Assembly (NCBI GenBank): GCA_029255685.2
Contig: CM055314.2
Location: 5,474,399-5,538,398 of the forward strand
Reading direction: 5' to 3'
DNA from: Silene conica
Taxonomy: Eukaryota; Streptophyta; Magnoliopsida; Caryophyllales; Caryophyllaceae
DNA: 64,000 bases
In this document: in pieces, positions 23,687-36,282 of the stretch
Position numbering within the stretch: position 1 is the stretch's first letter
Layout of the letters: each line of letters begins with the position of its first letter
Program-made: the position numbers and the translations under genes
Notes under the pieces: generated by a model
Database searches by the model: none
Told to the model about the DNA's origin: nothing
Seen by the model: only the letters and a program-made list of their open reading frames with translations

Positions 23687-26124
23687 ATCTCCCACTTGTC
23701 CTCGACAAGTGTGCGTCACCAATTCTCTTGTCCTATTACAATCTCTCACTCAATGCAAGGTGTCTTTCATGTCGTACTTGCATTTGATCATATCGTGAGT
23801 GGTTTCCTCGATTTGGAGAATAACTGTTTGACCGGAATTATCTACCATAGATACTTTCCGAGCGTGGCCACGCATTTCCAGTTAATTTCTCCTCGAGTGG
23901 CCTTGAGATTTGAACAACCCTAACAAAGGGGTGGACAATTTCTATTGTACTACTCCCTTCAATTAGCCACAGTCAGACACAACCCAAAACAATCCCATTT
24001 GACTCCAGTTACGAAAAGTCGTAGAGAATGGATCAAGGCTTATGCCAAAACTGCGCCATCTTGGGTGAGTAGTCTTTAGTCTAAGAATTGACTCATAAGA
24101 ATACTATAGTAGCTCTTGCCACGACCGGGCAATTATAAAATTTCCAGAACTCTATAAGCGGTCACTTTGCCCGACAGAGTGTTTCTTACAGTTTGTTTAT
24201 GTGATAGACTAGTCATCACATATGACTCTATGACATTTGAACTTGCCATCAATCGTCTCACATTCCAGTCGCTTCGAGATGTCACCTCATATAAGCGGCT
24301 AGGGGCTATACTAAGTCAATCCAGTTCACTTTTTGGGGTTCAAAGTTGTCTTTTACTACCCATTTGGATTTTGATAAAGTATCTTTCATTGTGAGTTAAT
24401 TATAACTCAAACGACATTGTTATGCAAGAGCAGTCAATACTACTCCATAGCATTTGATGCATGATCATGAATTTGTATTAGTGGTTTGAATTTGCGAATA
24501 AACCTTTTATTCATGTTTACAAAACCTACAAATTTTAGTCTCCTTCCAACTCATATTATCTCGTATAATATGATCTTATTTGAGTACATATCTAGAACTT
24601 ATTCTAGATCATGAGTTTCCTTTCCTGAAGGAAGCTCCCACTGTTATCTTATAACTCGTGACGTATTGGCATGTCAGAGGGATCAATTTATCGCTCTAAA
24701 GTACCTAGTCACTTATGTACTGAAATGTATTTTGTAGTTATTTATGTTTTCATCCCACGTTCTCTTGGAGATCTCAACATTTTTAATTATCTTGGCTACT
24801 TAATCAAAAAATTTAGGTTGTATGAATCATTACGTGATTCTATATTCATCAATATGAATAATGTATTCAACCATTTTGATTTATAATGGGTGACATTTTA
24901 TTATCAATATAATAAACCTTCCCGTGAAGCTCCATCATCCTATGATATGTTACATTTTATTCATTTAGAATTGAGAACCTTTTATTCTTTACACTTTAAA
25001 GAATCATGGTATGATTAATTTTTTTGAATGTTGCTCCCACTAAAACCAATATCACTCTTTCTATGGTGATCAATTTTTATATGATCAACATTATTTCTTA
25101 AATGAATCTTTCATTTTTCGCATGTTATTATTTTGCTACTACTTGAACCATTATCACTATCCCTATAGTGGTCCACTTTATCAACTTGTGATATTTCCTA
25201 ATTACACTTCTCGATATAAAAGAGACTACTGTCGAGAGAACTGAGATGATTTCTCCTCTATTATCTTATAATTTTGGAAACATCATTATTTAAGGAACCG
25301 ATTTTCCTTTCGATTTCATACGTGGTTTCTTTTATCCTCTCTAAGAAACAATGACATGAGGAATTTATCCTTTCATGTCCTCCTGTAGTTTCTTCTGTGT
25401 CCTCTCGTAGTTTCTTCTATCCATTCATTTAGGGTTCTTCTTAAGAATCCCATGTAGGATTCTTCTCTAAGATCCTACATTTATTTTATTGGTTTGCGGG
25501 CGAAATATTTCTCCCACTCTATCCCTTTAAAAATAACCTTTATTTATATAAGGATAGCAATTTTCTTTATAACCAATGTATATGAATGTTTGAAAAGTTT
25601 ATAGGTGTGGTAAATTAATTCTCATTTTCACTTAAAATGATCATCATATAATGAATTAATTATATCTCATTTTGATTGAGAGTTTCTCATGTGGTGTAGT
25701 TCTCCGTTTTAAATTAATCAACACTTTGATTCTTTTATATTGATCGTATCAATGTTATTGTACAATGAATATTTCAGAGTACTTCTTTATTGATTAATAT
25801 CACATTAATTCATGTTTAACAAGGTATGCAATTTATTTTGGGAATCAACTATTTGATTAAGAACAAAAGGAGTGACTTGGGTTGAAAACCAAGTAACCAA
25901 TATCCAAAATACAACCATTGTTTAGGATTTGAATCCTTGTCATACAAGAAAAGGAATTGTTCTTAAAATAAAAATGCATAAATGAAAGAAGACGATAATG
26001 AAAATTAGAGTCAAGCTCTTTAAGTATTCAATCACTTGGATGCTACCATAGCTATCCATGTAAGGAACTTCAAGCTTCCTTCTCCTTGCCTCTACCCCTT
26101 TAAAACAATTAAAAAGGGTGAAAG
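23687..26124 (-). other. Element B region where pol would be expected, noncoding
   Basis: The minus-strand purine tract GACAAGTGGGAGAT (23700-23687) lies at its left edge. The rest is AT-rich, has GTGGGAGC-like repeats on the minus strand, and no integrase, RT or RNase H motif that I can recognise in any frame. Copia pol normally needs about 3 kb, so it has been lost or replaced. Confidence 0.6.
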
Positions 26125-27003
26125 TCAACAATTTGTATCACCATACATAAATTGACAAAATAACATGAATTTTAAACGAGAATTATTACCTACAGCGAGA
26201 GCCTTTCTATTTTTGAGATCGGTCAAGTATTTGGGGCAATTACGTTTCCAATGACCCATCTTTGTGCAATAATGACACTTGTCTTCAACTTTTGAAAATG
26301 ATGTAGAAGCACCTTTTGAAAAGGTCCTTTCCTTAGATGGTGTTGTCAGGAAGACCTTCTTCCCTTTTCCCATTCTTCCATTCCTTTTAAACTTCCCCAT
26401 GCTCTCATTCTCAATGTTAAGCATGTTATTTGTGGTACTTGGAGACGTTGGAGTTAGTCCCACAAACTTTTCCGATCGTGAGATCATATTAAGGAAGTGA
26501 AGAATTCGATATATTATGAGAGAATCCAGAGCTCCTGGCAAATTCAAGGTCTCTGATGGTTCAAACCTTTTGAACTCATGAGAATTCACAATTTGTCCAT
26601 TATACAAATTTGGGCCAAATTGGGCGGAAGTCATCTCATGCAATGACATCCTAGGAGTTTGTGAAAACATACTTTTAAGCTCGGTGTAAATCTCATTTGC
26701 CGTACTTAGCTCAATCATCCTCTTTTGGAGATCCAGCTCCATGGAGAAAATGAGCGTGTGCTTAAGAATGTATGATTCTCTCATATAGGCTTCATAGGCC
26801 TCACGAGTCGCAATCGTGGAATGAGGAGTGGGAGTGGGAGGAGCGGCTTCGATAAGGAAACGAATCTTATTGTCGCCTTCCGCAGCAAAAAGTAATTGAG
26901 CATCCCAATCATTAAAATTGGAACCATGCTTATCGAGTTTGCAACGATCCATGAAGGATCGAAGCCATGATACGTTAGTGAGAGGTGGAGTGTTGGTAGC
27001 CAT
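26125..27003 (-). CDS. Element B gag (292 aa)
   Basis: The single open frame of element B starts at the ATG of 27003. Residues 13-50 (WLRSFMDRCKLDKHGSNFND and on) align with the gag of element C. A zinc knuckle of the CX2CX4HX4C type, CHYCTKMGHWKRNC, lies at about residues 240-253, so the protein should bind nucleic acid and form particles. Residues from about 145 to 185 look less like the family and may hold changes, but no stop interrupts the frame. It is one of the few uninterrupted long coding frames in the nest. The roughly 2.4-kb leader to the primer site is unusually long. Confidence 0.85.
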   Translation of the reverse strand: MATNTPPLTNVSWLRSFMDRCKLDKHGSNFNDWDAQLLFAAEGDNKIRFLIEAAPPTPTPHSTIATREAYEAYMRESYILKHTLIFSMELDLQKRMIELSTANEIYTELKSMFSQTPRMSLHEMTSAQFGPNLYNGQIVNSHEFKRFEPSETLNLPGALDSLIIYRILHFLNMISRSEKFVGLTPTSPSTTNNMLNIENESMGKFKRNGRMGKGKKVFLTTPSKERTFSKGASTSFSKVEDKCHYCTKMGHWKRNCPKYLTDLKNRKALAVGNNSRLKFMLFCQFMYGDTNC

Positions 27004-29449
27004 TGATGATGTTTGAAAATTAAACTACAAATAAAAGTGAAGGAATTAAAACAACATCATTTATATTTAAAACTCGTAAATATTTAAACAAGTTTAGCAT
27101 TTACTTAATGACTTCTTACCCAATTAAGTAAATGATTCTGAGACCCAAATCCATATTAATTCGGGCACGGTGTAGCCGATTCATCCCTTATTGATATAAT
27201 TTGGTGGATTAACTCTTTAATCGGTTCTACCTTAGAACTCTCGGTCGATAATTTTACTTTAAATTGTCTTTAGCCCGAACTTATTGCAACTACGGTTACG
27301 AATACCTTCGTTGAGTTCGACCAAATTTCAAGGTGTAATCATATTACCCCACTTACCCAAAGTAACAAGTTTAGTACCCCGGTGTAGCCGAGCCTACTTC
27401 CTTATGAAGAAGGGAGTCATGGGTCTCTAATCTTTGGTAAGGCTAAGTCTCAATATTTATATTGTAAGAGATCTAGTCAATTCATTATCTATCTCCGTTT
27501 AAGTGAACTAAGTCGGTGAATTATCGATAAATTTAATTGACTAGGTCGATTTACTCGAATAAAATGCATGACATGATATGACGATATGGCTATGCATGCA
27601 AACACATAAAGCAAAACAAAAGCATAAAACTTAAAGCACAAGTAATCCTAGTATGGCCTTCCTAGAAAAGAAAAGTAATAAAAGTACAAATTCGGAAACC
27701 AACTTCTTGGTCCCTAGAACTTCACGAGGCACGCATCCCAAGGCAATCACCGTCTTGGTCGGAACTCCTTTCCGAAAGTCACCGCCTTCAAGGCTCTCCG
27801 GAATTACAAAAATTACAACTTTTCTATCTACTTTATACATTATAAAATAGAAAACAATAAATAAAGTGATACGGGATCACATTAATTACATCCGAATCGA
27901 TAACTCCTTACATTACGGGAAATATCGATTAAAACTAAGGCCATACTAAGTAAATTACATAATCCCAAAATTACGTAAATAAAATCATGACAATCATAAT
28001 TAAAATATGCAATGCTTATGAATATGAACTAACATGCAAATCCTAAGCCAAATCGTCCTATTGAATATCATTAAAATATAGTTATCGTATAACTTCGGTT
28101 TTATGGAATTGCGTGATTTTAACGTTTTAAAATCATTTGGCATCATGTAAATCGATATTCACATTAAAGTTAATCACCCTAACTCATTTAGGTTTCAAAA
28201 TTTAGTCTTACTCAATTTTGACTAACTTATTTTCAAATATTGTTCGTATTTTAATCGGTTTTACGGGAAAAATAATATAAAATTCTAAAAGAGTCATAAA
28301 ATTTCGAAAAATTCAAAACTCAAATTTTGAATATTCTGGAATTTTCTTAAAATTTCAGAACTTTAAAAATATTAGTATTACAAAAATTATTAATTTATTT
28401 CATAAATAAAACATAAAACACGCATTTTTAAGCCGTAAATTCAAAATTCACTTTAAAAGCATGCAATAAAATACTAATATTATTTTTACATATTCCAAAA
28501 CACTTAGGGAACTGATATGGACAGAAAATTACAGCCAATACACTGCCCAAGGACTGAAAAAGCATTTTATGACCTTTTACAATTCAATTTTTTTTAACTT
28601 TAACAATTAACAATTAAAAATTAAATATGCAGAAACTTTTGCCTCCCAAGAAAAATATGGTGATGAACATATCAAATATGACTTACATGGGTTAAATTTT
28701 TCGGCCATTTTAGCAACTTTTACTATATTTAACAAATTATGTCATATATTATACGATTTTAACCATTAAAATCATTTCACAAGCAAAACACGAAATAAAA
28801 ATCTCGACATTTTTATACATGCTGGAAATAATATATATGACATTGTGTGAAATTTTTATGGCCAAATTCCAACTCAAACTAATTAAGTCGAAATTATGTC
28901 ACTTATTATCCGATTTTTACACTAAAAATCAATAATCATGCAATATATGATAAAAATTTCTGGAAAATTTAATATACATTTTAAATATTGCATGTGACAT
29001 AGACACAAAAAATTTATAGTTAAATTCGCAATATAACTATATAAAACCCATTTATTCTCGTTTTATGGCTTTAACATCTAAAATTCATAAACCAAGCATT
29101 TTAACTCCAATATTTACGAAAATTCATATTCATAACATAGGAAATACATGTGAAACCATACTAAAAAATCTCGGCCAGAAAGTAAGAATAGCTATTTTTC
29201 CCAAAAATAATTCATTTTAACCATTAAAAAATGACAAAAACCGAATTAATTATACTTATGAACAATATATATCCAAAAATTATTCCAAATATCCTAAAAT
29301 ACTTTTAGGACCAGTAGGTATTCATGCATTAGAAATTTCGGCCATATCAAATATGATATTAAAATTTCAACTTCATTTTTGTTATCTAATAACTTCGTAA
29401 AAATTATAAACGAAAAGCATGCAAGCAACCGATTTGCTCTGATACCAAT
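27004..29449 (-). other. Element B untranslated leader and primer binding site
   Basis: The primer site reads TGGTATCAGAGC on the minus strand (29447-29436), matching plant initiator tRNA-Met. The rest has no convincing gene; small frames at 27631-27850 occur on both strands and look like chance. The sequence is AT-rich. Confidence 0.7.
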
Positions 29450-30690
29450 TGTCGGGTTCTAAGGTCTCATACCCTAAAATATAGTCTTACTAATACATTA
29501 CTAATTAACATTTTAATTAGGTTTTTACAAGATCTTATGCATGCTAATTATAAAGCGGAATAAAAAATCGAAAGCTCACAATTTCGACAACAATGGCAAG
29601 GATGATCCTCCAAGCTTAATATCCAATGTAGGATATCTCCTCCAAGATGCACCCAAGACAATCCCTTAAACCGTGACAATACACGAGCTAGGTGCTTAAA
29701 ACGGTTTCCTTAAACTTAGTTTGTTATTCTAATCTAATTAGAATACTAAACCTAATACTATAACTATTATAGTAAGATGTATACTATATTATCTAATAAT
29801 ATTTTGAGAGGATTTTATTTTCAATTTCATACTAGAAAATGAGGCTAGGTCTAAAATGAGATTATGTGAAAAATTCACATAATATAGGGTGTAGTGATTG
29901 GTTGCCGTGACCAAGGCATGGGAAGGGGGAGAGAAGAGCTTATTTGGCTTACCCATAAATTAGGGTGGCTCTAGGTTGATTAAAGCAAGCACCACTTTAA
30001 TCATAATGTTGGGGTTATTAAAACAACACCCAACACTTCTCCAAATCCCCACACAAAACCGACAACCCCCTTCACAAAATGGACTTCCATTTTATCAAAT
30101 GTCATTTTGTACAATTTGTATAATGATATGTGACATATAAAATGTCACAATAATAAGAAACAATTTTTCTTAATTTAAAATGCGTATTTATCAAATAAAT
30201 ATCATTTATAAATTAAATAAATCACTTTTAACAAATTGACTAGTAATTCATAATTACTATAAGATGGTCATTTTAATAATCGTCAACACGATTTACAACA
30301 CTTGTAATAATATACAACCCGATTAATTCTAATTACGACATTTCATAAATATCGTTTAATGTTTGATAATTGACATGTTCAATTTCAAACATAAATCTTA
30401 TAATAAGATTTAACCTCTGATTTCTCGATATACGAGTTTAAGGAATATGATCAACTCGTATCAACATACATTTGATCAGTTTATCAATTAAGGGAATTGT
30501 CCTGTAGGTGTGACCTAAAGGGATCAACTGACCACCACCGTCATACGACAGTAATGTCAAACTCTAGCTAGCCAATCATTACTGATTAATGTTGGTCAGT
30601 TGACTATATAATTTTGTATCATCCTTGCGCATTCTCGTCATGAGATTTAATTATGTGATCGCACTATTGTTGAGGACATATATCCCAACA
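29450..30690 (-). repeat. Element B 5' LTR (1241 bp)
   Basis: This intact LTR of element B runs on the plus strand from TGTCGGGTTCTAAGG to TATATCCCAACA and has the primer site at its left edge. The first T of the usual TGTTGG is changed to C relative to the other copy. Confidence 0.92.
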
Positions 30691-31888
30691 AACCCAACCA
30701 AAAAGACAACTTAAGACTAACCCTAAGCATGCTTCATGTTACCAACTACCCAAGCAAACCCCTAACCCTAGAAATAGACTACTCACACATAACTAAGAAA
30801 TACATATGAACAATTGGTGAATAATTGCTAAACATGTTGGAATAAGATAAAAGGAAACAATTGATTAAAGAGAACTTGAAACAAATGTAAACAAATGGAA
30901 ATACTAAGTAAAGGAAAGGAAGATTATACCAACACTTGTGTTAAAGCAAGGAACTTGGATACATGAGAAGAATTCTCTCAAATGTCTTCAAAATACACCC
31001 AAAATTCCAAAATGTAAACTATTGATTACTAGGAAGAACACTAATAAGGATTAAGGAAAGATTAACTAAAAAAGATTCTAAAAACTTATGAAAGATTAAG
31101 GATTTGAGTTGAGTTTTTAATGTGAAAATATGGGCAATGGAACAGTATCAAACCCTAGGAATGCGTGAAAATAGAGTAAAAGTTGCGTAAATGAAAATAG
31201 ACTAAGTGCGGGTATATATAGTGTGCGAAAATCTGAGAAATGACTCTCAGCCGGTCAACCGGCTGCCGGTCAACCGGCTGCCGGTCATGTGACCCGCTAA
31301 GAGTCAAATGAAAACAATTGACTTGATTTTACTTTGAGCTTGATTCTGAGCCGACCGGTCAGCTGCCGGTCGGGTAACGGCTGAGGGACTGAACTTCAAC
31401 TTCTGACTTTTGCTTCTTTTTCTTCAATGTACAGGTACAGCCAGCCGGTTGGCCGGCTGCCGGTAGGCCACCGGCTGGGAGTCCTTTTTGGTACTTCTGA
31501 CTTTTCAACATATTTGAAAGGAGGCCGTGATCGTCAGCCGACCGGCCGGCTGCCGGTCGGGGACCGGCTGGTAGTCAAGCTACGAATTCCTGTAACATTT
31601 CGCCATTTTCTTCAAAAGTCAAGTCAAGGCTCCCATCCGGCCCACCGGCTGCCGGTGTGGGACCGGTTGAGAGGGCCTGGGGCCAAAACTTCATCAATCC
31701 TTCACATTTCGCTCCAAATTCGTCTCGTTTGCTCCCGTTTCTTCGCTCCCTCCACAATACCTACAAAATGGGAACCAAATAGGAATAGTCGAGGCAATGG
31801 GCATAAAATCGAGCAAAAGCACGCAAAACGAGGTCGAAACGGGACCAAAAATGAGGAAAAGACAATGAAAATAAAATATAGCTCATCA
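30691..31888 (-). repeat. Element A 3' LTR, proximal piece
   Basis: It begins with the second AACCC target copy and continues the LTR cut at 13867. It ends GCTCATCA (31881-31888), the reverse of the LTR start TGATGAGC. It contains GC-rich CCGGCTGCCGGT modules at about 31249-31675 inside AT-rich DNA. Confidence 0.92.
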
Positions 31889-34567
31889 GAATTCCCCACA
31901 CTTAAACCTTACTTGTCCTCGAGTAAGAGATCAAGAGGTTATATAACCCTTATTCGAAAACAAGAAACAAACTAACTAAGCTAACTAGAAGCCGAATCGG
32001 GTTTAGCTACACCCGTAGCCTTTTAAACTCACAATTTGACATTCACGAGGAAGAATGCCCTATTGCAAGGCAAGTTTGGTCTTGCTACAAAATCTTTGAT
32101 GCAAACAAGTCAAAACAAAACACATATAAACAAGCAACATGCATCGGGAGAAAAAGGAAAGTCAACCGCTTGCCTCATCTAAGCGGAGTTTTTTGAAAAA
32201 CTAAACAAGGGAGGTCTATAGCGGAGGATGCCGACTCAAAGTCTAAGCACGGTGTCAAACCCCTAAATCAAGCTCAAGCAACCGATAATGATATCACCAA
32301 AGACCAAGAAACTAATTCAAGGCGGGTAAACGGAAGCACTGAGCTATACTTCCAAGAATGACACGACGCACACAAGATTCGACTCCATGCTAGACCTTTA
32401 ACCGATAATAAAACCCTAAGCACCGACTCTCACGGGTGACAATCAACACACAAGGAAAGAAAGGAGGGTGATTTTTGTGACAAGAAGTAACCAAAATCAC
32501 TCACCTACCTCAACTTGCGAAACATGCCCGCAATCTAAAATGGTACTCCGTCCAAAAATCCATGAGAAAATGTAAATGCACATGATGAGACAACAAGGAT
32601 GTAACGGGGCTTGGGTTGGGTGAAAATGGTTTGGTGCAAGCACCGTTCTAGAATTTGAGGCTCGAAAACAAGAATGATTGCCAAGATCAACTCAACACCT
32701 TATTGCAACAACTAAGCAACGTCTATGCCCTAACTTTGATTTTGACAAAACCAAGCAAAAATTGCATAAGCCCCAACTTAATTTGGAAAAAACAAACCCA
32801 TCACAACCTTTAACAAGGTGGTCATTATTTAAACACACCGAACAACGTCTACACCCTAACAAAAGACTTGAAATCCAAATCAAATGCATAAATTGTGTAA
32901 ACCCGGCCCGCATGGAAAAACATCAAAAGACCACATTATTCTAGCAACGGCTTTTTCTATCTCCCCTTGATGGAAGAGAGTTGTTGCTAGCCTTTTTTTT
33001 TCTAAACACATATATACACTTCTCTTTTCTGGATTTTTCAAAAAAATTTCAATTTTTTTCTTTGATTTTCTATTTTCTTTTTTTTTTTCTTTTTTTTTTC
33101 TTTTTTTTCTTTCTCAAATTTCATTTCACCAAGAAAGCAATATCAAAACCAGAACAGAAGGTGGTCGGACTATTAATATCATTTTCTTTCTCAAACTACT
33201 CACAATCCTAAACTGAGTCGGTTTAATGGGCCGACCATAAAGGAGGCTCTATCCTCACAATTGAGTAGCTAATGTCGGTCCTAGGTCGAGTCAAGGTCTA
33301 ACACGGTCTCACAAGGTGGTCGAAACTTGGTCATTAAGCCTAGACTTCCAGGTCCTTACAAGCAAGAACCCTAACAAGGTGACATCAAGCGGTGCAAACT
33401 ATTAGGAGGCGTAAGACACATGTAAGATAAATATCATCATTGACGGCATATATCCTCCATTATTCAATCTCCTATGCATATTAACAAACAAATGCAAAAG
33501 AGAAAACCGACTAACACATATTCACAAAACTATGAAAAGAAAGTAAAGCATGTGAACTACAACTAAACTAAAAACAAACATACCAAACATGCAACAACAT
33601 ATTGACTAATCTAGCAGCACATCATCAACAACAACCACAAGTTCCCCAAAGGAACATCCAAGGCACAAAAATCCCATTCTCCTTCATGCTATAAACATAA
33701 AAAAAAAGAGGGAAAGGGAGAAAGAAGTAGGAAAGAGTATGCCAAGCGTCTTCATTCTCCTAATGCCTCGAATTGTTGTTGTTCCTGCCACTTGTTAGTC
33801 AAACAAACATATGTATACAATGCAACTAAGGGACAAAAACAAAGGAAAGGAAAAACATGTTTTTTGAAAATTTTGAAATTTTTCGATTTTTTTTGGCATT
33901 TTTGAAGTTTTTTTTTTTCATATTTACAAAAGCAAAGAAATATTCAGAAGGTGGATATTTTCCCTCCCCACACTTAATATTTACATTGTCCTCAATGGAA
34001 CAAAGTGCAAAGGGGGAAATGAAGAAAAATAACGAAAACAAACATGTTTTTGGCTTTTTTGAAATTTTTAAGAAAAGGAAAAACTTGTTTTTGTGTTTTT
34101 TTGAAATAAACGGTTGTTCCTCCCCACACTTATCTATGTGCATAATGTGAGGAGGAAAACCGGAAAGGAAAGAACATGTTTTTGTAGTTTTTGGTTTTTC
34201 AATTTTTTTTGGATTTTTGAATTTTATGAAAGCAATAAAAGCAAAAATAAACAAAAGAAATTGAAAAACAAAAACTAAACTAAAATGCAATCCTATATGC
34301 ACTAATCTACATGGATGCAATCTACATGTGACAATATCTCACAAAAAGGAAATCTAATGCATATAAATGAATGCAACTAAATGCTATTACACTAATGATA
34401 TGAAATGATAAAAATGAAACTAAAGCAAACTATCTAAATTAACTAACTACTCTAAATGCATGTGAAAAGGGAAAATGCAAAAATAAAGAGAGAATTTGGA
34501 TTAAGGGAGTACTTGCTTTGGATTTTGATATGAGAGTAAAGACATCACTAACCACCTCTACGAACGG
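31889..34567 (-). other. Element A 3' untranslated region with purine tracts
   Basis: On the minus strand AAGTGTGGGGAATTC adjoins the 3' LTR at 31903-31889 and is the likely plus-strand primer. Two more AAGTGTGGGGAGG tracts occur near 34118-34130 and 33964-33976. Long T runs lie around 32990-33110 and 33870-34260. No supported gene; the open frames here are low-complexity. Confidence 0.65.
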
Positions 34568-36282
34568 TCAATCATCAAAATGATCCTCGGCCTCATAATC
34601 CTCATCATCCTTATTTCCGTTTCCATCACCATCTCCATTGTCATCCACTTGCATGTAGTCGTCCGGGTTGTTCAATACATCACGGAAAGGCGAAGCATGC
34701 GAACCACTAGCTCCTGGGTGGCCAGGATTCGCCTCCCTACGCACCTCTGGCGGAAAAATAGGATCATGGTAGTAACTCGGTGCAACATGTATCTCCCCGA
34801 AGTAATGTCCCTCGGGAGGCACATAACCACGCTCAGGGGGCATGTAATAGGAAGGATGGCCACCGGCAGGATGACGGTAGCCCTGACGAACGAACTGGTC
34901 ATAGCTGGGGAAGGTCCCATAGGCTTGATCGTGGTACAAGTAGTCAAGCCTATAGCACACGTCCCGATGACGACTGTCTGCCAATTCCTGGCGCTCATCG
35001 GCTATCCTCTGGCGCTCATCTGCTAGCTCTGCTGTCTTCTTCTGGTTTAAGTCAACTCGAGCCATAAAATCAATCAGGTCCTGATGCAAAGGAGAAGGCT
35101 GAGGAGGAGGAACAGAACCGGAACTAGAGCCCTGGAAATAGTGAGGACCGCCCACAAAAGGAGGTATAATGACGGAGGGCTGCTGAAACTGGAGGTTGGA
35201 GGCGGTGGTACCGACCCTGTCACTGGCATAAACACGAGGAGGGCGCTCATCGGCCGGGATCTCATCAGGACTCACCTCAATCTCAAGGAGGTAAGAGCTA
35301 CTCCCGGGCACTACCTTCATCCTCTGAGAGTTAGGAAAATGTAAGGAATTTCGGAACTTGTTATCAACCCGAATCTGCCAATACTCTTGACGATCTTTGG
35401 GGTTCCACTTTATCCACCCCAAGTTATCTTGCATATATCGGCGAGACAAGACATTTCCCCCTTCGATGTAGCCCACATTAAAATTCCTTTGACATAAGTA
35501 CACGACCATCAAAGTAACCATCCCCCTACACAAATCGGAGAGGTGAGGCGGGGTTGGCTAGCCAACCAGCTCAATTGGAGAGCCATGTGATGGGCAACAT
35601 TAAGCTTTGGCCCCTTGATCAAGTAAGAACCCAAAATTTCGAGCTCCTCCGTTCTAAAATTATGCGGCTCATCTCTAGTTAGGACGGTCCACCCCATGAA
35701 GCGGTTCCAAATCCTAATAGGTGCCAAATGCACCCGATTGGCCGGTTTATTTTTTGTCCGGTCACTTCTCAAGCCGGTTATAGCCGTCCAAATAACCTCC
35801 GTATCAAAGCCCTCATGAGGATGAATGGGCAATTTCCCATCAAGCCCAAATATCAAGGCAAACTCCTCTAATGTCAACCGGTGTTCCTTATTCATAAGAC
35901 GGAACTCCAAGAAAACTACCTTCCCTGTACTCCGGTTTTTAGTCACCACAAGTGAACTCAAAAACTCCCAAGTCAAGCGGGGGGAGGTAAGAACCAGTTT
36001 AGTCTCATATAGTGTTTTCATTCCCATCCCATCAAATAATTCCCCCGTAATCTTATCTATCCCTAACTCCCTCATGGAAACCCTATCAATGAATCGGGTC
36101 GGGTGAAGGGGACGATTTTTGAAGTAAATGAAATTATCTTTTTGAGTAATGGAGGCGAATTGGAGTCCGGGAAATTCTGGGTCGGGACCAATGTAGCTAT
36201 TATCTCGAACATCCTGCACCTCTTGCTCAACGTAAGGATCGTGTCTTGATTTGGATCGCCTCTCCGCTCGGTTTCCGGACAT
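34568..36282 (-). pseudogene. Element A extra ORF in the env position (Athila ORF-like), frameshifted
   Basis: The frame opens at the ATG of 36282 (MSGNRAERRSKSRHDPYV), runs 257 codons to 35509, and continues in another frame from about 35533 to 34568. Features such as NKEHRLTLEEFALIFGL followed by a conserved helical region resemble the ORF-1-type protein of Athila elements. The second part holds a short coiled-coil (ADERQRIADERQELADSRHR), a Pro/Tyr/Gly-rich stretch and a strongly acidic C-terminus. I see no signal peptide or membrane segment, so an envelope role is not supported. The single frameshift near 35525 is the main lesion. Confidence 0.65.

Larger units (their letters stand above)
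13868..30690 (-). mobile_element. Element B: copia-type, gag-only LTR retrotransposon
   Basis: It is inserted in the 3' LTR of element A with the duplication AACCC (13863-13867, 30691-30695). Its 5' LTR is 29450-30690. Its 3' LTR is 13868-14456 plus 23034-23686 and is itself split by element C. The minus-strand primer site TGGTATCAGAGC lies at 29447-29436. A purine tract GACAAGTGGGAGAT (23700-23687) precedes the 3' LTR. One gag frame is present, and I find no protease, integrase or RT between gag and the 3' LTR, so it would depend on enzymes from another element. The LTRs differ at about 17 sites by eye. Confidence 0.9.

Noticed and set aside
32981-33211. Phe-rich open frame on the plus strand
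   Set aside because: It is only a translation of long T runs in the 3' region of element A.
34568-36282. Reading the extra ORF of element A as a retroviral-type envelope
   Set aside because: No signal peptide, membrane segment or cleavage site is seen; similarity is to the Athila ORF-1-type protein.
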